Notes: generated from the sequence alone by a model not told the origin. A stretch of 64,000 nucleotides of DNA from an uncultured Bacilli bacterium (GCA_934130005.1 CAKOXD010000005.1:1-64000), one strand, 5' to 3'. Counted from the first letter of the stretch, positions 8,794-16,827 are shown. A program made the numbers and translations.

Positions 8794-9615
8794 TTACTCA
8801 AACCCATATACATTTGAGATTTTAAATCCAATTATAAATATTACTATTCCAATTATTATTTCATATATATTGGTTACTTGTGTTATTGTTTTTATAAATA
8901 AAATTAATATTGATGATATAGAAAATCCAAGTATAATTGGATATATTATATTAGGTTTTTTGTTTAATAAATAATCCATTATTTTAGTTACAATAATTAT
9001 TCCTAAAAATAGTCCTATACTAAAATATAAAACTATATTTATACATTCAAAATTAAAACTTGTTATATTTATAAAGATAGATAGGAAAAACTGATATGAT
9101 CCCATCAACATTAATATTGCAGTACCACTTATTCCTGGTATTATCATTGTAGCTGCATCTATAATTCCTATTAAAAAAACATACAAATTATTTAATAAAT
9201 TATCACTATATATATATTCAGTTTTTACATTGAAAAAGCATATTATAATCATACTTAAAAAAGTAATTATAAAAAACATTTTTTGTTTTATATCTTTTAA
9301 TTTATGCCTTTTGATTAAACTAGGTATAGATCCAAATAATAACCCAATAAATAAAAACATTGTTAAAACATAATATTTTAATAACATATAATTTAATATT
9401 TTACTACATAGAATTATCGATATTAAAATACCTATTCCAACAGTAGATAAAAAAATTATATTTTTTTTAGGATTTTTAAAAAAATTACAAATAGAATCTA
9501 TACCTCTTTCATATAATCCTAAATTTAATGCGAATAAACTACCACTTACTCCTGGAATTATTTTACCAAGTCCAATTATCATTCCTTTTATTATTAAAAT
9601 TAATATTTGATACAT
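8794..9615 (-). CDS. popT: DUF368 / PopT-type polyprenyl-phosphate carrier
   Basis: Polytopic membrane protein of 273 residues with about 8 hydrophobic segments. The family signature appears twice, once in each half: GKIIPGVSGSLFALNLGLYE near residue 17 and MIIPGISGTAILMLMGSYQF near 160, which indicates an inverted-repeat carrier. DUF368 proteins have been shown in other Gram-positive and Gram-negative bacteria to return undecaprenyl phosphate to the inner leaflet during cell-wall synthesis. Here the function is inferred by family. Start ATG follows GGTGATTTA. Monocistronic, transcribed away from the gene at 9699. Confidence 0.85.
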   Translation of the reverse strand: MYQILILIIKGMIIGLGKIIPGVSGSLFALNLGLYERGIDSICNFFKNPKKNIIFLSTVGIGILISIILCSKILNYMLLKYYVLTMFLFIGLLFGSIPSLIKRHKLKDIKQKMFFIITFLSMIIICFFNVKTEYIYSDNLLNNLYVFLIGIIDAATMIIPGISGTAILMLMGSYQFFLSIFINITSFNFECINIVLYFSIGLFLGIIIVTKIMDYLLNKKPNIIYPIILGFSISSILILFIKTITQVTNIYEIIIGIVIFIIGFKISNVYGFE

Positions 9616-9648
9616 TAAATCACCACTTTATAAATAATATGAAAATAA

Positions 9649-9677
9649 TTGAATAAATATATATTTTTTGTTATAAT
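9649..9677 (+). promoter_or_regulatory. SigA-type promoter
   Basis: TTGAAT (9649-9654), 17-nt spacer, TATAAT (9672-9677), 21 nt before the ATG of the surface protein at 9699 and followed by a GGAGG site. Confidence 0.65.
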
Positions 9678-9698
9678 TATTTTATTGGAGGAATAAGT

Positions 9699-10805
9699 AT
9701 GAATTTAAAAAATATTGATTTTAAAAATATGGATAAAAGAACTATTACATATTTAGGTATTGGTTGTGGTTCAATTTTACTTTTAATTATAATTTTAATA
9801 GTATTAAAAATAATTGTTGGCGGTAGAATTGGTTCTAAACAACTAGAGGCAAGAATGAAAAATGGAGCAATAAATTATTATGAAAAGTATAAAGAAAAAT
9901 TACCAACAATTAGTGGAAATACAGTTAGTGTTTCTATTGATGAGTTAGTTAAGGCTGGTAATTTAAAATCATTAGATAAGTTATTAAAAAAAGGATTAAC
10001 TTGTGATGGTAAAGTTAATGTTAGCAATAATAATGGTTATTATTTATATCAACCTATTATAAAATGTAGTGATAATTATGAAACTAATTTACTTTATAAA
10101 AAAATTCTTAATGATAATAAGGTTACCACTAGTGGTAATGGTTTATATAGCATAAGTAATTATTATGTATTTAGAGGAGAAAATTTAAATAATTATGTTA
10201 AATTTGCTGATATGAATTGGCAAATAGTTAGAATTAATAATGATAATTCTATAAGATTAATTCTAACTGATAATTTAGATTCTGTTGTATTTGATGATAG
10301 ATATAATACAATTAAAAATCAAAATGTTGGAAAAAATGATTATTCAATAAGTAGAATTAAAGATACTGTAACAAAATATTTTAATAACAAAAAAGTATTT
10401 GATGATACTGATAAATCATATATTGTTCCACAAAGTCTATGTATAGGTTCTAGAAATAAAAAATCTACATTAAATGATGGTTCAATTGAATGTTCTAAAA
10501 AGTTAGATAATCAACCTATTGGACTTTTACAAGCTAATGAATATATGCTTGCATCACTTGAACCAAGCTGTAAAAATTTAACTGATAATCAATGCGGTAA
10601 TTATAATTACTTATCAACATATAATGCTTATTGGACATTGACTGCAAATGCAGAAAATTCTTATGAGGTTTATAAAATTAGTAGAACTCTATATCCATAT
10701 TCAGCATATACATATGCACAACCAAGATTAGTTATTAATTTATCAAGCAACTTATTATATACTAGCGGTAATGGAACACTTGAAAACCCATATATAGTAA
10801 AATAA
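9699..10805 (+). CDS. Membrane-anchored extracellular protein with a pilin-like layout
   Basis: A 368-residue protein with a short charged N-terminus, one transmembrane segment (about 20-42) and a long extracellular region. The part right after the membrane (EARMKNGAINYYEKYKEKLP) resembles the stalk of pilin-like proteins but lacks the GFTLIE processing signal. The last 200 residues contain NWQIVRINNDNSIRLIL and end in SGNGTLENPYIVK. The same start and end motifs occur in the C-terminal part of the pilin-like protein at 38699-40594, so the two share a surface module (similar to domains annotated as DUF6273). Four to six cysteines could form disulfides. Own promoter and terminator. Role unknown; adhesion or envelope is a guess. 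Confidence 0.8.
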   Translation: MNLKNIDFKNMDKRTITYLGIGCGSILLLIIILIVLKIIVGGRIGSKQLEARMKNGAINYYEKYKEKLPTISGNTVSVSIDELVKAGNLKSLDKLLKKGLTCDGKVNVSNNNGYYLYQPIIKCSDNYETNLLYKKILNDNKVTTSGNGLYSISNYYVFRGENLNNYVKFADMNWQIVRINNDNSIRLILTDNLDSVVFDDRYNTIKNQNVGKNDYSISRIKDTVTKYFNNKKVFDDTDKSYIVPQSLCIGSRNKKSTLNDGSIECSKKLDNQPIGLLQANEYMLASLEPSCKNLTDNQCGNYNYLSTYNAYWTLTANAENSYEVYKISRTLYPYSAYTYAQPRLVINLSSNLLYTSGNGTLENPYIVK

Positions 10806-10825
10806 GACAAATGTCTTATTTTTTT
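10801..10825 (+). terminator. Terminator of the surface protein gene
   Basis: AATAAGAC (10801-10808) and GTCTTATT (10813-10820) plus a T-run. The stop TAA (10803-10805) is inside the left arm. Confidence 0.8.
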
Positions 10826-10831
10826 ATGCAC

Positions 10832-10855
10832 AAAAAAAACCTTTTTCAAGGTTTT
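10832..10855 (-). terminator. Terminator of the tRNA Val-Thr-Tyr-Gln-Lys operon
   Basis: On the minus strand AAAACCTT, GAAA-type loop, AAGGTTTT and a run of T, 11 nt past the CCA end of tRNA-Lys. Confidence 0.8.
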
Positions 10856-10865
10856 AATTTCTAAA

Positions 10866-10941
10866 TGGTGTCCTGTGGCGAATTCGAATCGCCGACCCTC
10901 TGATTAAAAGTCAGATGCTCTACCGGCTGAGCTAACAGGAC
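10866..10941 (-). tRNA. tRNA-Lys (TTT)
   Basis: 76-nt cloverleaf with a 7-bp acceptor stem (GTCCTGT), anticodon loop CTTTTAA (anticodon TTT), T-loop TTCGAAT, and encoded CCA. Last gene of a five-tRNA transcript. Confidence 0.97.
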
Positions 10942-10957
10942 ATATAAATTTTAAAAA

Positions 10958-11033
10958 TGGCTGCCTCGGCTAGATTCGAACTAGCGAAATGCCACAGTCA
11001 AAGTGTGGTGCCTTACCACTTGGCTACGAGGCA
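10958..11033 (-). tRNA. tRNA-Gln (TTG)
   Basis: 76 nt, acceptor stem TGCCTCG, anticodon loop CTTTGAC (anticodon TTG), T-loop TTCGAAT, discriminator G and encoded CCA. Confidence 0.96.
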
Positions 11034-11045
11034 ATAAAACTAAAG

Positions 11046-11129
11046 TGGTGGAGGGAGATGGATTTGAACCATCGAACCCGAAGGAACAGATTTACAGTCT
11101 GCCGCGTTTGACCACTTCGCTATCCCTCC
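11046..11129 (-). tRNA. tRNA-Tyr (GTA)
   Basis: 84 nt with the long variable arm of tRNA-Tyr, acceptor stem GGAGGGA, anticodon loop CTGTAAA (anticodon GTA) and encoded CCA. Confidence 0.96.
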
Positions 11130-11139
11130 AAAAAAAAGA

Positions 11140-11215
<76 letters not shown>

Positions 11216-11223
11216 AAAATAAA

Positions 11224-11300
11224 TGGTGGGCGATATAGGACTCGAACCTATGACCCCCTGCTTGTAAGGCAGGTGCTCTAACCAACTGAGCTAATCGCCC
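11224..11300 (-). tRNA. tRNA-Val (TAC)
   Basis: 77 nt, acceptor stem GGGCGAT, anticodon loop CTTACAA (anticodon TAC), encoded CCA. First gene of the tRNA transcript, directly behind the promoter at 11314-11342. Confidence 0.96.
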
Positions 11301-11313
11301 GTAGACAATATTA

Positions 11314-11342
11314 AGTATACAGTTTATCTTGTTATTTGTCAA
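11314..11342 (-). promoter_or_regulatory. Strong SigA promoter of the tRNA operon
   Basis: On the minus strand TTGACA (11342-11337), 17-nt spacer, TATACT (11319-11314). The -35 hexamer is consensus and overlaps the last codons of the upstream S1-domain gene. Confidence 0.8.
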
Positions 11343-11694
11343 TAGAAATTGAATTATTTTTGTGTTTTTTTAAATTTTCTTCTATCCATATTGGTAATTT
11401 ATAGTTTAAAGTTTTAAATCCTAGGCTTGTTTCTATTATTTGTCTTCTATGTTTTTTCTTCTTTTTTTCTTCTTGTAAATTTTTTATACTTAGCTTTATA
11501 TTTCCATCATTTGTTACTTCTATTATTTCTGCTTCTATTTCTTCACCTATATTAGCATAATCAGATGGATCTTTTACAAATTTACTAGAAATTTCTGATA
11601 TATGAATTAAACCACTATTTTCATCATCTATCTTTACGAATATTCCATATGGTTCTATTCCAGTAACTATTCCTTTAATTTTTTTATTATCCAT
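11332..11694 (-). CDS. S1 RNA-binding domain protein (YugI/GSP13/CvfD-like)
   Basis: A 120-residue protein with one S1 domain at residues 3-75 (KIKGIVTGIEPYGIFVKID, GLIHISEIS, IKLSIKNL) and a basic tail KKKKKHRR. This architecture is that of general stress protein 13 (YugI) of Bacillus and CvfD of Streptococcus, post-transcriptional regulators associated with RNA or ribosomes. Start ATG is preceded by GAGGTG. No membrane features. It sits upstream of the tRNA operon, and the tRNA promoter overlaps its end. Confidence 0.88.
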   Translation of the reverse strand: MDNKKIKGIVTGIEPYGIFVKIDDENSGLIHISEISSKFVKDPSDYANIGEEIEAEIIEVTNDGNIKLSIKNLQEEKKKKKHRRQIIETSLGFKTLNYKLPIWIEENLKKHKNNSISIDK

Positions 11695-11744
11695 AGAAAC
11701 ACCTCTTTATAGATTATATCACATTTTTTAATAAATAAAAAGGG

Positions 11745-11773
11745 TTTACTATTTTTAATAAATATACTATAAT
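11745..11773 (+). promoter_or_regulatory. SigA-type promoter for the NifU-like gene
   Basis: TTTACT (11745-11750), 17-nt spacer, TATAAT (11768-11773), 16 nt before the ATG. Confidence 0.6.
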
Positions 11774-11789
11774 AATAATCGGTGATTTG

Positions 11790-12020
11790 ATGAAAGAGAT
11801 TGAAAATAAAGTAATTGATATTATAGATAATTTAAGACCATTTCTTATAAATGATGGTGGTAATATTGAATTTGTTAAATATGAAGATGGAATCGTTTAT
11901 ATTAAAATGATGGGTGCTTGTTCTAATTGTGAAATGTTAGATTTAACTTTAAAAGATGGAATTGAAACTGCTATTAAAGACGAAATTCCTGAAGTTAAAG
12001 AAGTTATAAATGTAGTTTAG
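11790..12020 (+). CDS. NifU-like Fe-S carrier (NFU domain, YutI-like)
   Basis: A 76-residue stand-alone NFU domain that carries or delivers Fe-S clusters. The two cluster cysteines are in MGACSNCEM near residue 51, after the typical N-terminus in which NLRPFLINDGGNIEF matches the family. An in-frame TTG 3 nt upstream is less well spaced from GGTGAT than the ATG. Useful here because several window proteins need Fe-S clusters (PflA, AddB, DUF1848). It is convergent with a YutH-like gene, and yutI and yutH are also near each other in Bacillus subtilis. The stop lies in the loop of the shared terminator hairpin. Confidence 0.9.
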   Translation: MKEIENKVIDIIDNLRPFLINDGGNIEFVKYEDGIVYIKMMGACSNCEMLDLTLKDGIETAIKDEIPEVKEVINVV

Positions 12021-12029
12021 ACTACATTT
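12008..12029. terminator. Bidirectional terminator NifU-like / YutH-like
   Basis: AAATGTAG (12008-12015) and CTACATTT (12022-12029) with a 6-nt loop. The plus-strand stop (12018-12020) is in the loop and the minus-strand stop (12022-12024) in the right arm; only 1 nt separates the two coding regions. Confidence 0.8.
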
Positions 12030-12927
12030 TTTTTATCCACTCTATATCTGGTAATTTGACTCTATTATTAATATATATATATAATCTTTTTAATAATATT
12101 TCATATTCTTCTGTTTTATCTAATATCTTTTTTAATTCTTTTTCTTCTTGTTTATTAGACATTATATCTTCATATAAGTCGAAATAAAACGAAGGATAAA
12201 ACATTCTAATATAAAAAAGTACTATTTCATCTGCTTCTAAATTATTATATTCTAGATAATTTATTATATCAGAATATGGATCTTTATATTTAAATTGTTC
12301 TTTAAAGTATTCTGCTGCATCTCTTATTCTTGAATCAACTATAAAATTAAATGGATTATATAAATCAAATAATGTATTATTTTTTTTTATTCTATTATGG
12401 CAAATACATGTATTAATATTTGTTAAATTTGTATTAGTTAATAAAGAAATTCCTGTTTCTAGCATACCTGCATAATAACTAAAGCTTTCTCTTATTAATG
12501 GAAATTTTTTTCCTAATTGATTTATTTGATATTCAAAATAGTCTATTTTATTTATCCACAATTCATACCAATTATTTCTTTTTAAATCACTTTTGTCAAT
12601 TATATTTTCCGTTACATTTGAAAATTGTATTATATTTTCTAATGTTATTTCTTCATTCATTTCATTGTATGTTTTTAAAAGTAGATAAGTATTATTATTT
12701 ATATAAGTTATAATATTATTTTGTAAATTAAGTATAATATCATGTGTATATATACCTCTCATATTTAATTTTTTAGCTATATCATATATTTCATTTATTT
12801 TTTTTATATCATCTTCTACTTCTATTAACGTATAATAATTATTATCTATTTTAAATTTATACATTTTATTTGTTTGGCGGATTTCTATTGGATTTAAGTT
12901 ATAATAATAATTGATAGCGTTTTTCAT
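12022..12927 (-). CDS. YutH/CotS-like spore coat kinase-fold protein
   Basis: A 301-residue protein with the degenerate aminoglycoside-phosphotransferase/kinase fold of the CotS-YutH spore-coat family. Visible markers are the short N-lobe (MYKFKIDNNYYTLIEV), a CICHNRI segment near residue 177 in place of the HGD catalytic loop, and NPFNFIVDSRIRDAAEYFK near 195, as in YutH. A true kinase catalytic Asp is not obvious, so it may be structural. A GTG 9 nt upstream is part of the AGGTGG site, so ATG at 12927 is preferred. Next to yutI-like as in Bacillus. Family call moderately strong, function inferred. Confidence 0.7.
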   Translation of the reverse strand: MKNAINYYYNLNPIEIRQTNKMYKFKIDNNYYTLIEVEDDIKKINEIYDIAKKLNMRGIYTHDIILNLQNNIITYINNNTYLLLKTYNEMNEEITLENIIQFSNVTENIIDKSDLKRNNWYELWINKIDYFEYQINQLGKKFPLIRESFSYYAGMLETGISLLTNTNLTNINTCICHNRIKKNNTLFDLYNPFNFIVDSRIRDAAEYFKEQFKYKDPYSDIINYLEYNNLEADEIVLFYIRMFYPSFYFDLYEDIMSNKQEEKELKKILDKTEEYEILLKRLYIYINNRVKLPDIEWIKKM

Positions 12928-12980
12928 AATATCCACCTCATTAAATAATATTCAATTTTGTTTAATTTAAAAACTAATTT

Positions 12981-13010
12981 ATTAAAAAACTATGCATCTA
13001 ACATAGTTTT
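12981..13010 (-). terminator. Terminator overlapping the stop of the coiled-coil gene
   Basis: AAAACTATG (12986-12994) pairs with CATAGTTTT (13002-13010), T-run on the minus strand. The stop TAG (12990-12992) lies in an arm. Confidence 0.75.
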
Positions 13011-13601
13011 AATTTTTTCTATTTTTTCTTTATAACTTTCTAATTCTTTTTCTAATTCTTTAATTCTATTTTCATATTCTTCGATTTGATTGTTATCAAT
13101 AGGTTTCTTAGGAACTTCGATATCATCTATATTATTCATAGGATTTTTTAAAAATTCATCTAATTTTGATAATGAATTATTCTCTTCTACTTTTGTTTCA
13201 CTATTTATTAAATTTTCTAATTCTTCATCTAGCATATTTATTTTTTCTTTTTCTGTTTTTTTTGTTATTAATTTTACTATATCTATTTTTAATCTAAATG
13301 TATGAGCATATTTTGTATCAATTTCTGTTATTTTTTCTACATCTAAATCTTTAAATAGCGTTATATCATTATTTTTTATTTCTTTTACGATCGCTGGTAT
13401 TACTCTTTTTAACATATCCCAGTTAGAATCATCTATATATTTTTCTTCATCATCTATTTTATTAATATATAGTTTTTCATATCCTTCATCATCTTGTTCA
13501 TTTAGTGAATATATAAAATAATTTATATTTTCATAATTTATATATCTTATACTTGTTCCTTCAACAATATTTCCATCTAAAATAACACTCACTTTTGCCA
13601 T
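12990..13601 (-). CDS. Unknown protein with C-terminal coiled coil
   Basis: A 203-residue protein that I do not recognise. Residues 1-110 look like an alpha/beta domain beginning with VSVILDGNIVEG; residues 115-160 are polar and low-complexity; residues 168-200 form a strong heptad coiled coil (EEYENRIKELEKELESYKE). No signal peptide or membrane helix. ATG preceded by AAGGGGCTGAT. It is followed directly by its own terminator and so is probably monocistronic. Oligomerisation or scaffolding is plausible from the coil, nothing more. Confidence 0.7.
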   Translation of the reverse strand: MAKVSVILDGNIVEGTSIRYINYENINYFIYSLNEQDDEGYEKLYINKIDDEEKYIDDSNWDMLKRVIPAIVKEIKNNDITLFKDLDVEKITEIDTKYAHTFRLKIDIVKLITKKTEKEKINMLDEELENLINSETKVEENNSLSKLDEFLKNPMNNIDDIEVPKKPIDNNQIEEYENRIKELEKELESYKEKIEKIKTMLDA

Positions 13602-13662
13602 TTTATCAGCCCCTTTATTCTTTTTTTATTATATCACAAATAAAAAAAAAAGAAAGTCTTTC

Positions 13663-14055
13663 CTATATTTTTGTTGGTTTTAAATATGAAAATATAGGTA
13701 TATTTCTTATTATTCCAAATGTTATTACTATAATTAATAATATATATATTATTTTAGGATTAATTTTTTTCATTACTTTATCTGGTTTATCCATTAACCA
13801 TAAATATATGTTATATATAAGGTATATCAATAATAATGGAAACATTACAAAACATAATGCGTTATATCTAAATGCTTGATAAAAGTTAAGTTTAAATATT
13901 TCTTTTATCATTCTAGATATTCCGCATCCAGAACAATATAATCCTGTTATTTCGTGAAATACACATGGTATTGTAATTATGTTCATTAAAAATAATATAA
14001 ATATAAATAAAGCTATACATAGTATAGCTATTTTACTTTTTTTATTGTTGTGCAA
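13663..14055 (-). CDS. DUF2752 membrane protein
   Basis: A 130-residue membrane protein with about three hydrophobic segments. It matches DUF2752: PCVFHEITGLYCSGCGISRM near residue 30, in which the Cys-rich GLYCSGCG motif is characteristic, then FYQAFRYNAL. Function of the family is unknown. The best start is TTG at 14053-14055; no clear Shine-Dalgarno is seen and the gene overlaps the DUF4234 gene by 14 nt, so translation is probably coupled. Members of DUF2752 and DUF4234 often occur together, which supports both calls. Confidence 0.8.
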   Translation of the reverse strand: MHNNKKSKIAILCIALFIFILFLMNIITIPCVFHEITGLYCSGCGISRMIKEIFKLNFYQAFRYNALCFVMFPLLLIYLIYNIYLWLMDKPDKVMKKINPKIIYILLIIVITFGIIRNIPIFSYLKPTKI

Positions 14056-14383
14056 GCTTATTTAAATCGTTTTGTATTAAACAATAATTTACAATACCAA
14101 GTCCACATATACTTAAAACTAAATATAATACTGAATTATCACTTATATTTATTGCTTTATTTTGACCTGCTTTTTCCATCATTTTTCCCATTTTATAAGC
14201 CCAATAGAATCCGTAAATTCCGCATGTTACTATTGTTAGTAAGAATGCCATTCCTCCTGACATGTTTTCACCAGAAGCTTGTGCTGCATCATCAGTCATA
14301 TTTATAAACCAAATAATTCCATAAATTCCACAAGTTACAAAACTTAATAGTATGCAAACTAAAATGTTCTTTTCCTTTATCAT
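14042..14383 (-). CDS. DUF4234-like membrane protein with internal duplication
   Basis: A 113-residue membrane protein with three to four hydrophobic segments. The motif VTCGIYG followed by an aromatic-rich stretch appears twice (residues 16-25 and 52-61), showing an internal repeat. This is typical of DUF4234-type proteins, whose function is unknown. Start ATG (14383) lies 6 nt behind AGGAGGT; a TTG immediately upstream is less well placed. Upstream of and overlapping the DUF2752 gene. Confidence 0.75.
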   Translation of the reverse strand: MIKEKNILVCILLSFVTCGIYGIIWFINMTDDAAQASGENMSGGMAFLLTIVTCGIYGFYWAYKMGKMMEKAGQNKAINISDNSVLYLVLSICGLGIVNYCLIQNDLNKLAQQ

Positions 14384-14442
14384 CAATATACCTCCTCTAT
14401 TTAAAATTATACAGTATATTTGTTATTATGGCAATATATATA

Positions 14443-14886
14443 TTAATCTTTGTTTTTGTTATTATATTTTTTCTTTTCTTCCATCATATACTCTGTTATA
14501 TTTGTTTCTATTTCATTTAGTGCTTCTTTTTGAATATTTGATAAATAGACTTCTTCTTTTACTGTATCTATTATTATTTTTCCCCAAATAAGCCCCATTT
14601 CTACTTTTAAATCATTAAATAAATCTGGTGTTATAGCTGTAAAGAAGTATCCAAATAATAATCTTTTTTGAGCTAATATTATTCTTTTATTTGTAAGGGC
14701 AACTACATATGTTGTTATTATATCTATAGGATTATCGTTTTTTTGACATGCAAATACATATTTTACTTCTTCTCCTGGATTTAAATGAAGATCTATAATT
14801 TTACAATGACTTTTTAATCTCCATGCGACTGTGAGTGGATATTTATTCTTAAATTCTTTTGCTTTTAAATAGACATTACTTTTCAT
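14443..14886 (-). CDS. PH-like domain protein
   Basis: A 147-residue soluble protein. Residues 30-105 look like a bacterial pleckstrin-homology fold: LHLNPGEEVKYVFACQ, VALTNKRIILAQKRLLFG and a following strand with LKVEMGLIWGKIIIDTV. The pattern ALTNKRIIL is characteristic of these domains. The C-terminus is lysine-rich and helical. Such domains act in membrane or envelope contexts, but no partner is known here. ATG after AAGGAG. Not confidently assignable to a named gene. Confidence 0.65.
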   Translation of the reverse strand: MKSNVYLKAKEFKNKYPLTVAWRLKSHCKIIDLHLNPGEEVKYVFACQKNDNPIDIITTYVVALTNKRIILAQKRLLFGYFFTAITPDLFNDLKVEMGLIWGKIIIDTVKEEVYLSNIQKEALNEIETNITEYMMEEKKKYNNKNKD

Positions 14887-14940
14887 AATTTTTCTCCTTT
14901 ATTTAGGTAATTATATCATATTTTTATTTTTTTGTATATA

Positions 14941-14963
14941 AAAAAACAGAACTACATAGTTCT
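14941..14963 (-). terminator. Terminator of the ART / membrane-protein pair
   Basis: AGAACT (14948-14953) and AGTTCT (14958-14963) with loop ACAT, T-run on the minus strand. The stop TAG (14962-14964) of the membrane protein overlaps the arm. Confidence 0.7.
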
Positions 14964-16038
14964 ATTTTTCTATATATCCTGTTATTTTTTCAGTATACAT
15001 ATCATCAGTTATTGCTTTATATTTTTCAGTATCATAATCGTCTGTAAAACCATTATATGCCTTATATATTTCATTTGTTTCAGTATTGTATACTCTTTCA
15101 TATCCAAGAGTTGCATCACTTCTTTTTTGATTAATTATATCGTATGTTTTGTTTCTATTTTCCCAAGATGACATATATGAATCAAATGCTTTTTGAATGC
15201 TAGCATTTAATTCTAATGATTGCTTTGTTTGTTGATTATTATCATCTATTGTCTTTTTAACATAAGCATCTGTAAAGTTTATTGAATTTATTGATTCTAA
15301 AAGTATATCTTTATAGTTTATAAATTCATCATTATCTGATGTTATTGCCATGATATCATAAACCATATAATATGACATGTCTACTCCCATTGTATTTTGA
15401 TTTCCAAAGTTAACAACCGATGCCATAAATAAACCTTCTCCTAATTTATCATTTTCTCCTTTGAAAGTTGCTCTTAATACTTTGCTATCTAATGAAACAC
15501 TTTTCATACTTGCTTTTGAATCAAATTCTTCTAATTTATTAAATTCTTTAAATACAGGAAAATTCATATTACTATATAATGGGTCAATATTTTTCATATA
15601 TGATGATATATCATTAAATTTTTTATAAAATTCTTCTACTGTTGGTTTATTTAAAACAACTGCTTCTGAAAATACTTTATATCTACTATCATATCCACTT
15701 AACTTATAATAGTTTTTCCAACTATTTTTTGATGTTTCACTTTTTAAAAGAGGTTGCATTTTAATCATTAAAAATATTTGATTATTAGTATTTTTAGGGT
15801 CATATACTCTAATTGCGTAATATACACCTGTTCCACTTGTTTCCACGTTCCAATTAACTGGTTTTTTCATAGTAAATACATCTGTTTTATATTCTTCTAA
15901 TTTAATATCATTTTTAACAATTTTTATATTTTCTTCTTTTGTTTTTTCTTTTGTTTTTGGTTTTAAGAAAAATATAAAAATTCCTATCATAACTACTAAA
16001 ACTATTATTATATAAATATATACTCTCTTATTTTTCAT
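14962..16038 (-). CDS. N-terminally anchored extracytoplasmic protein, ART neighbour
   Basis: A 358-residue protein with a membrane anchor at residues 6-25 and no lipobox cysteine, then a 330-residue extracytoplasmic part. The section around residues 50-80 (VFTMKKPVNWNVETSGTGVYYAIRVYDP) resembles a PsbP/Mog1-like fold used in several surface proteins; this is a weak resemblance. The C-terminal third is polar and helical. It begins 1 nt after the stop of the ADP-ribosyltransferase gene with its own AAGGAG site, so the two are one operon. It could be a partner, receptor or immunity component, but nothing in the sequence proves this. Confidence 0.75.
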   Translation of the reverse strand: MKNKRVYIYIIIVLVVMIGIFIFFLKPKTKEKTKEENIKIVKNDIKLEEYKTDVFTMKKPVNWNVETSGTGVYYAIRVYDPKNTNNQIFLMIKMQPLLKSETSKNSWKNYYKLSGYDSRYKVFSEAVVLNKPTVEEFYKKFNDISSYMKNIDPLYSNMNFPVFKEFNKLEEFDSKASMKSVSLDSKVLRATFKGENDKLGEGLFMASVVNFGNQNTMGVDMSYYMVYDIMAITSDNDEFINYKDILLESINSINFTDAYVKKTIDDNNQQTKQSLELNASIQKAFDSYMSSWENRNKTYDIINQKRSDATLGYERVYNTETNEIYKAYNGFTDDYDTEKYKAITDDMYTEKITGYIEK

Positions 16039-16039
16039 A

Positions 16040-16813
16040 TTATTTCTCCTTATTATTTTTTTCTATATAATTTTTATATGATAAATCCCATATTTTTTTA
16101 GGAATATATGCCATTTTTATATAAGCTTTACCATCTACTATATTTACATCTATTATTTTTGATAAACTATCATTATTTAATAAAAATTCACTTTGACTAT
16201 TTGAATAACTTAAATTATTATCTATAAGCGGGATTCCATCTGTTGCTTCCATTGGTATCAAATATTCAATTTCTATATTACAATTTTCATGCCATTCAAG
16301 GCTTCTATTAAAGAAACTTTTATCTCTTAAAAGAGAGGTACTTGTAAATGCACTTTCAAAATAATATTGTCCTTTTAAGTTTATTAGTTCTTCTAATGAA
16401 GATATACCATAGTCCTTAAAACTTGATAAACTAACACCTCTAAATGCTTTTATATTATAGTTTAATTCTTTATTATTTAACATTACAGAGTTTATGGCAT
16501 TTGTTATTTTAGTTGCTGATGCTTTTTTTTCTTCTGTTAAATTTCCACTTGTTTCATAATCCCATTTATTTCTAAGTATTTGATTTACTTCTCTATATGC
16601 TATTCCTGTATAATACCTTAATGCTTCTATACTGTTATATGGATTATTTTCATATATGTTTTCTAAATCATTTATAAAAAATTTTTTTATTTCTTCTTCA
16701 TTTTCAAATTCAATGTATTTTCTTGATAATATTTCTTCTATATATTTTTCAACATCAGTTATTGTGTCTTTTCCAATAAATTTTAATATCATATTAAGTC
16801 TTTTATTTTCCAT
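16040..16813 (-). CDS. C3-like mono-ADP-ribosyltransferase
   Basis: A 257-residue protein with all three motifs of the R-S-E class of ADP-ribosyltransferase exoenzymes: Arg125 in KAFRGVSL, the Ser-Thr-Ser motif in AFTSTSLL (158-160), and Gln207-Ser-Glu209 in SNSQSEFLLN, with the following SKIIDV strand. Q-x-E is the C3-exoenzyme type rather than the E-x-E of arginine-specific toxins. The helical N-domain has IEALRYYTGIAYREVNQILR, also typical. There is no signal peptide, so the enzyme is cytoplasmic unless exported by another route. It would transfer ADP-ribose from NAD+ to an unknown target. It is upstream of an anchored membrane protein with a 1-nt gap. Motif evidence is strong, biological role unknown. 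Confidence 0.85.
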   Translation of the reverse strand: MENKRLNMILKFIGKDTITDVEKYIEEILSRKYIEFENEEEIKKFFINDLENIYENNPYNSIEALRYYTGIAYREVNQILRNKWDYETSGNLTEEKKASATKITNAINSVMLNNKELNYNIKAFRGVSLSSFKDYGISSLEELINLKGQYYFESAFTSTSLLRDKSFFNRSLEWHENCNIEIEYLIPMEATDGIPLIDNNLSYSNSQSEFLLNNDSLSKIIDVNIVDGKAYIKMAYIPKKIWDLSYKNYIEKNNKEK

Positions 16814-16827
16814 ATATATACCTACTT

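Noticed and set aside
16040..16813. A prophage origin of the ADP-ribosyltransferase (minor head protein).
   Set aside because: No portal, capsid, terminase or integrase nearby; neighbours are cellular-type genes.
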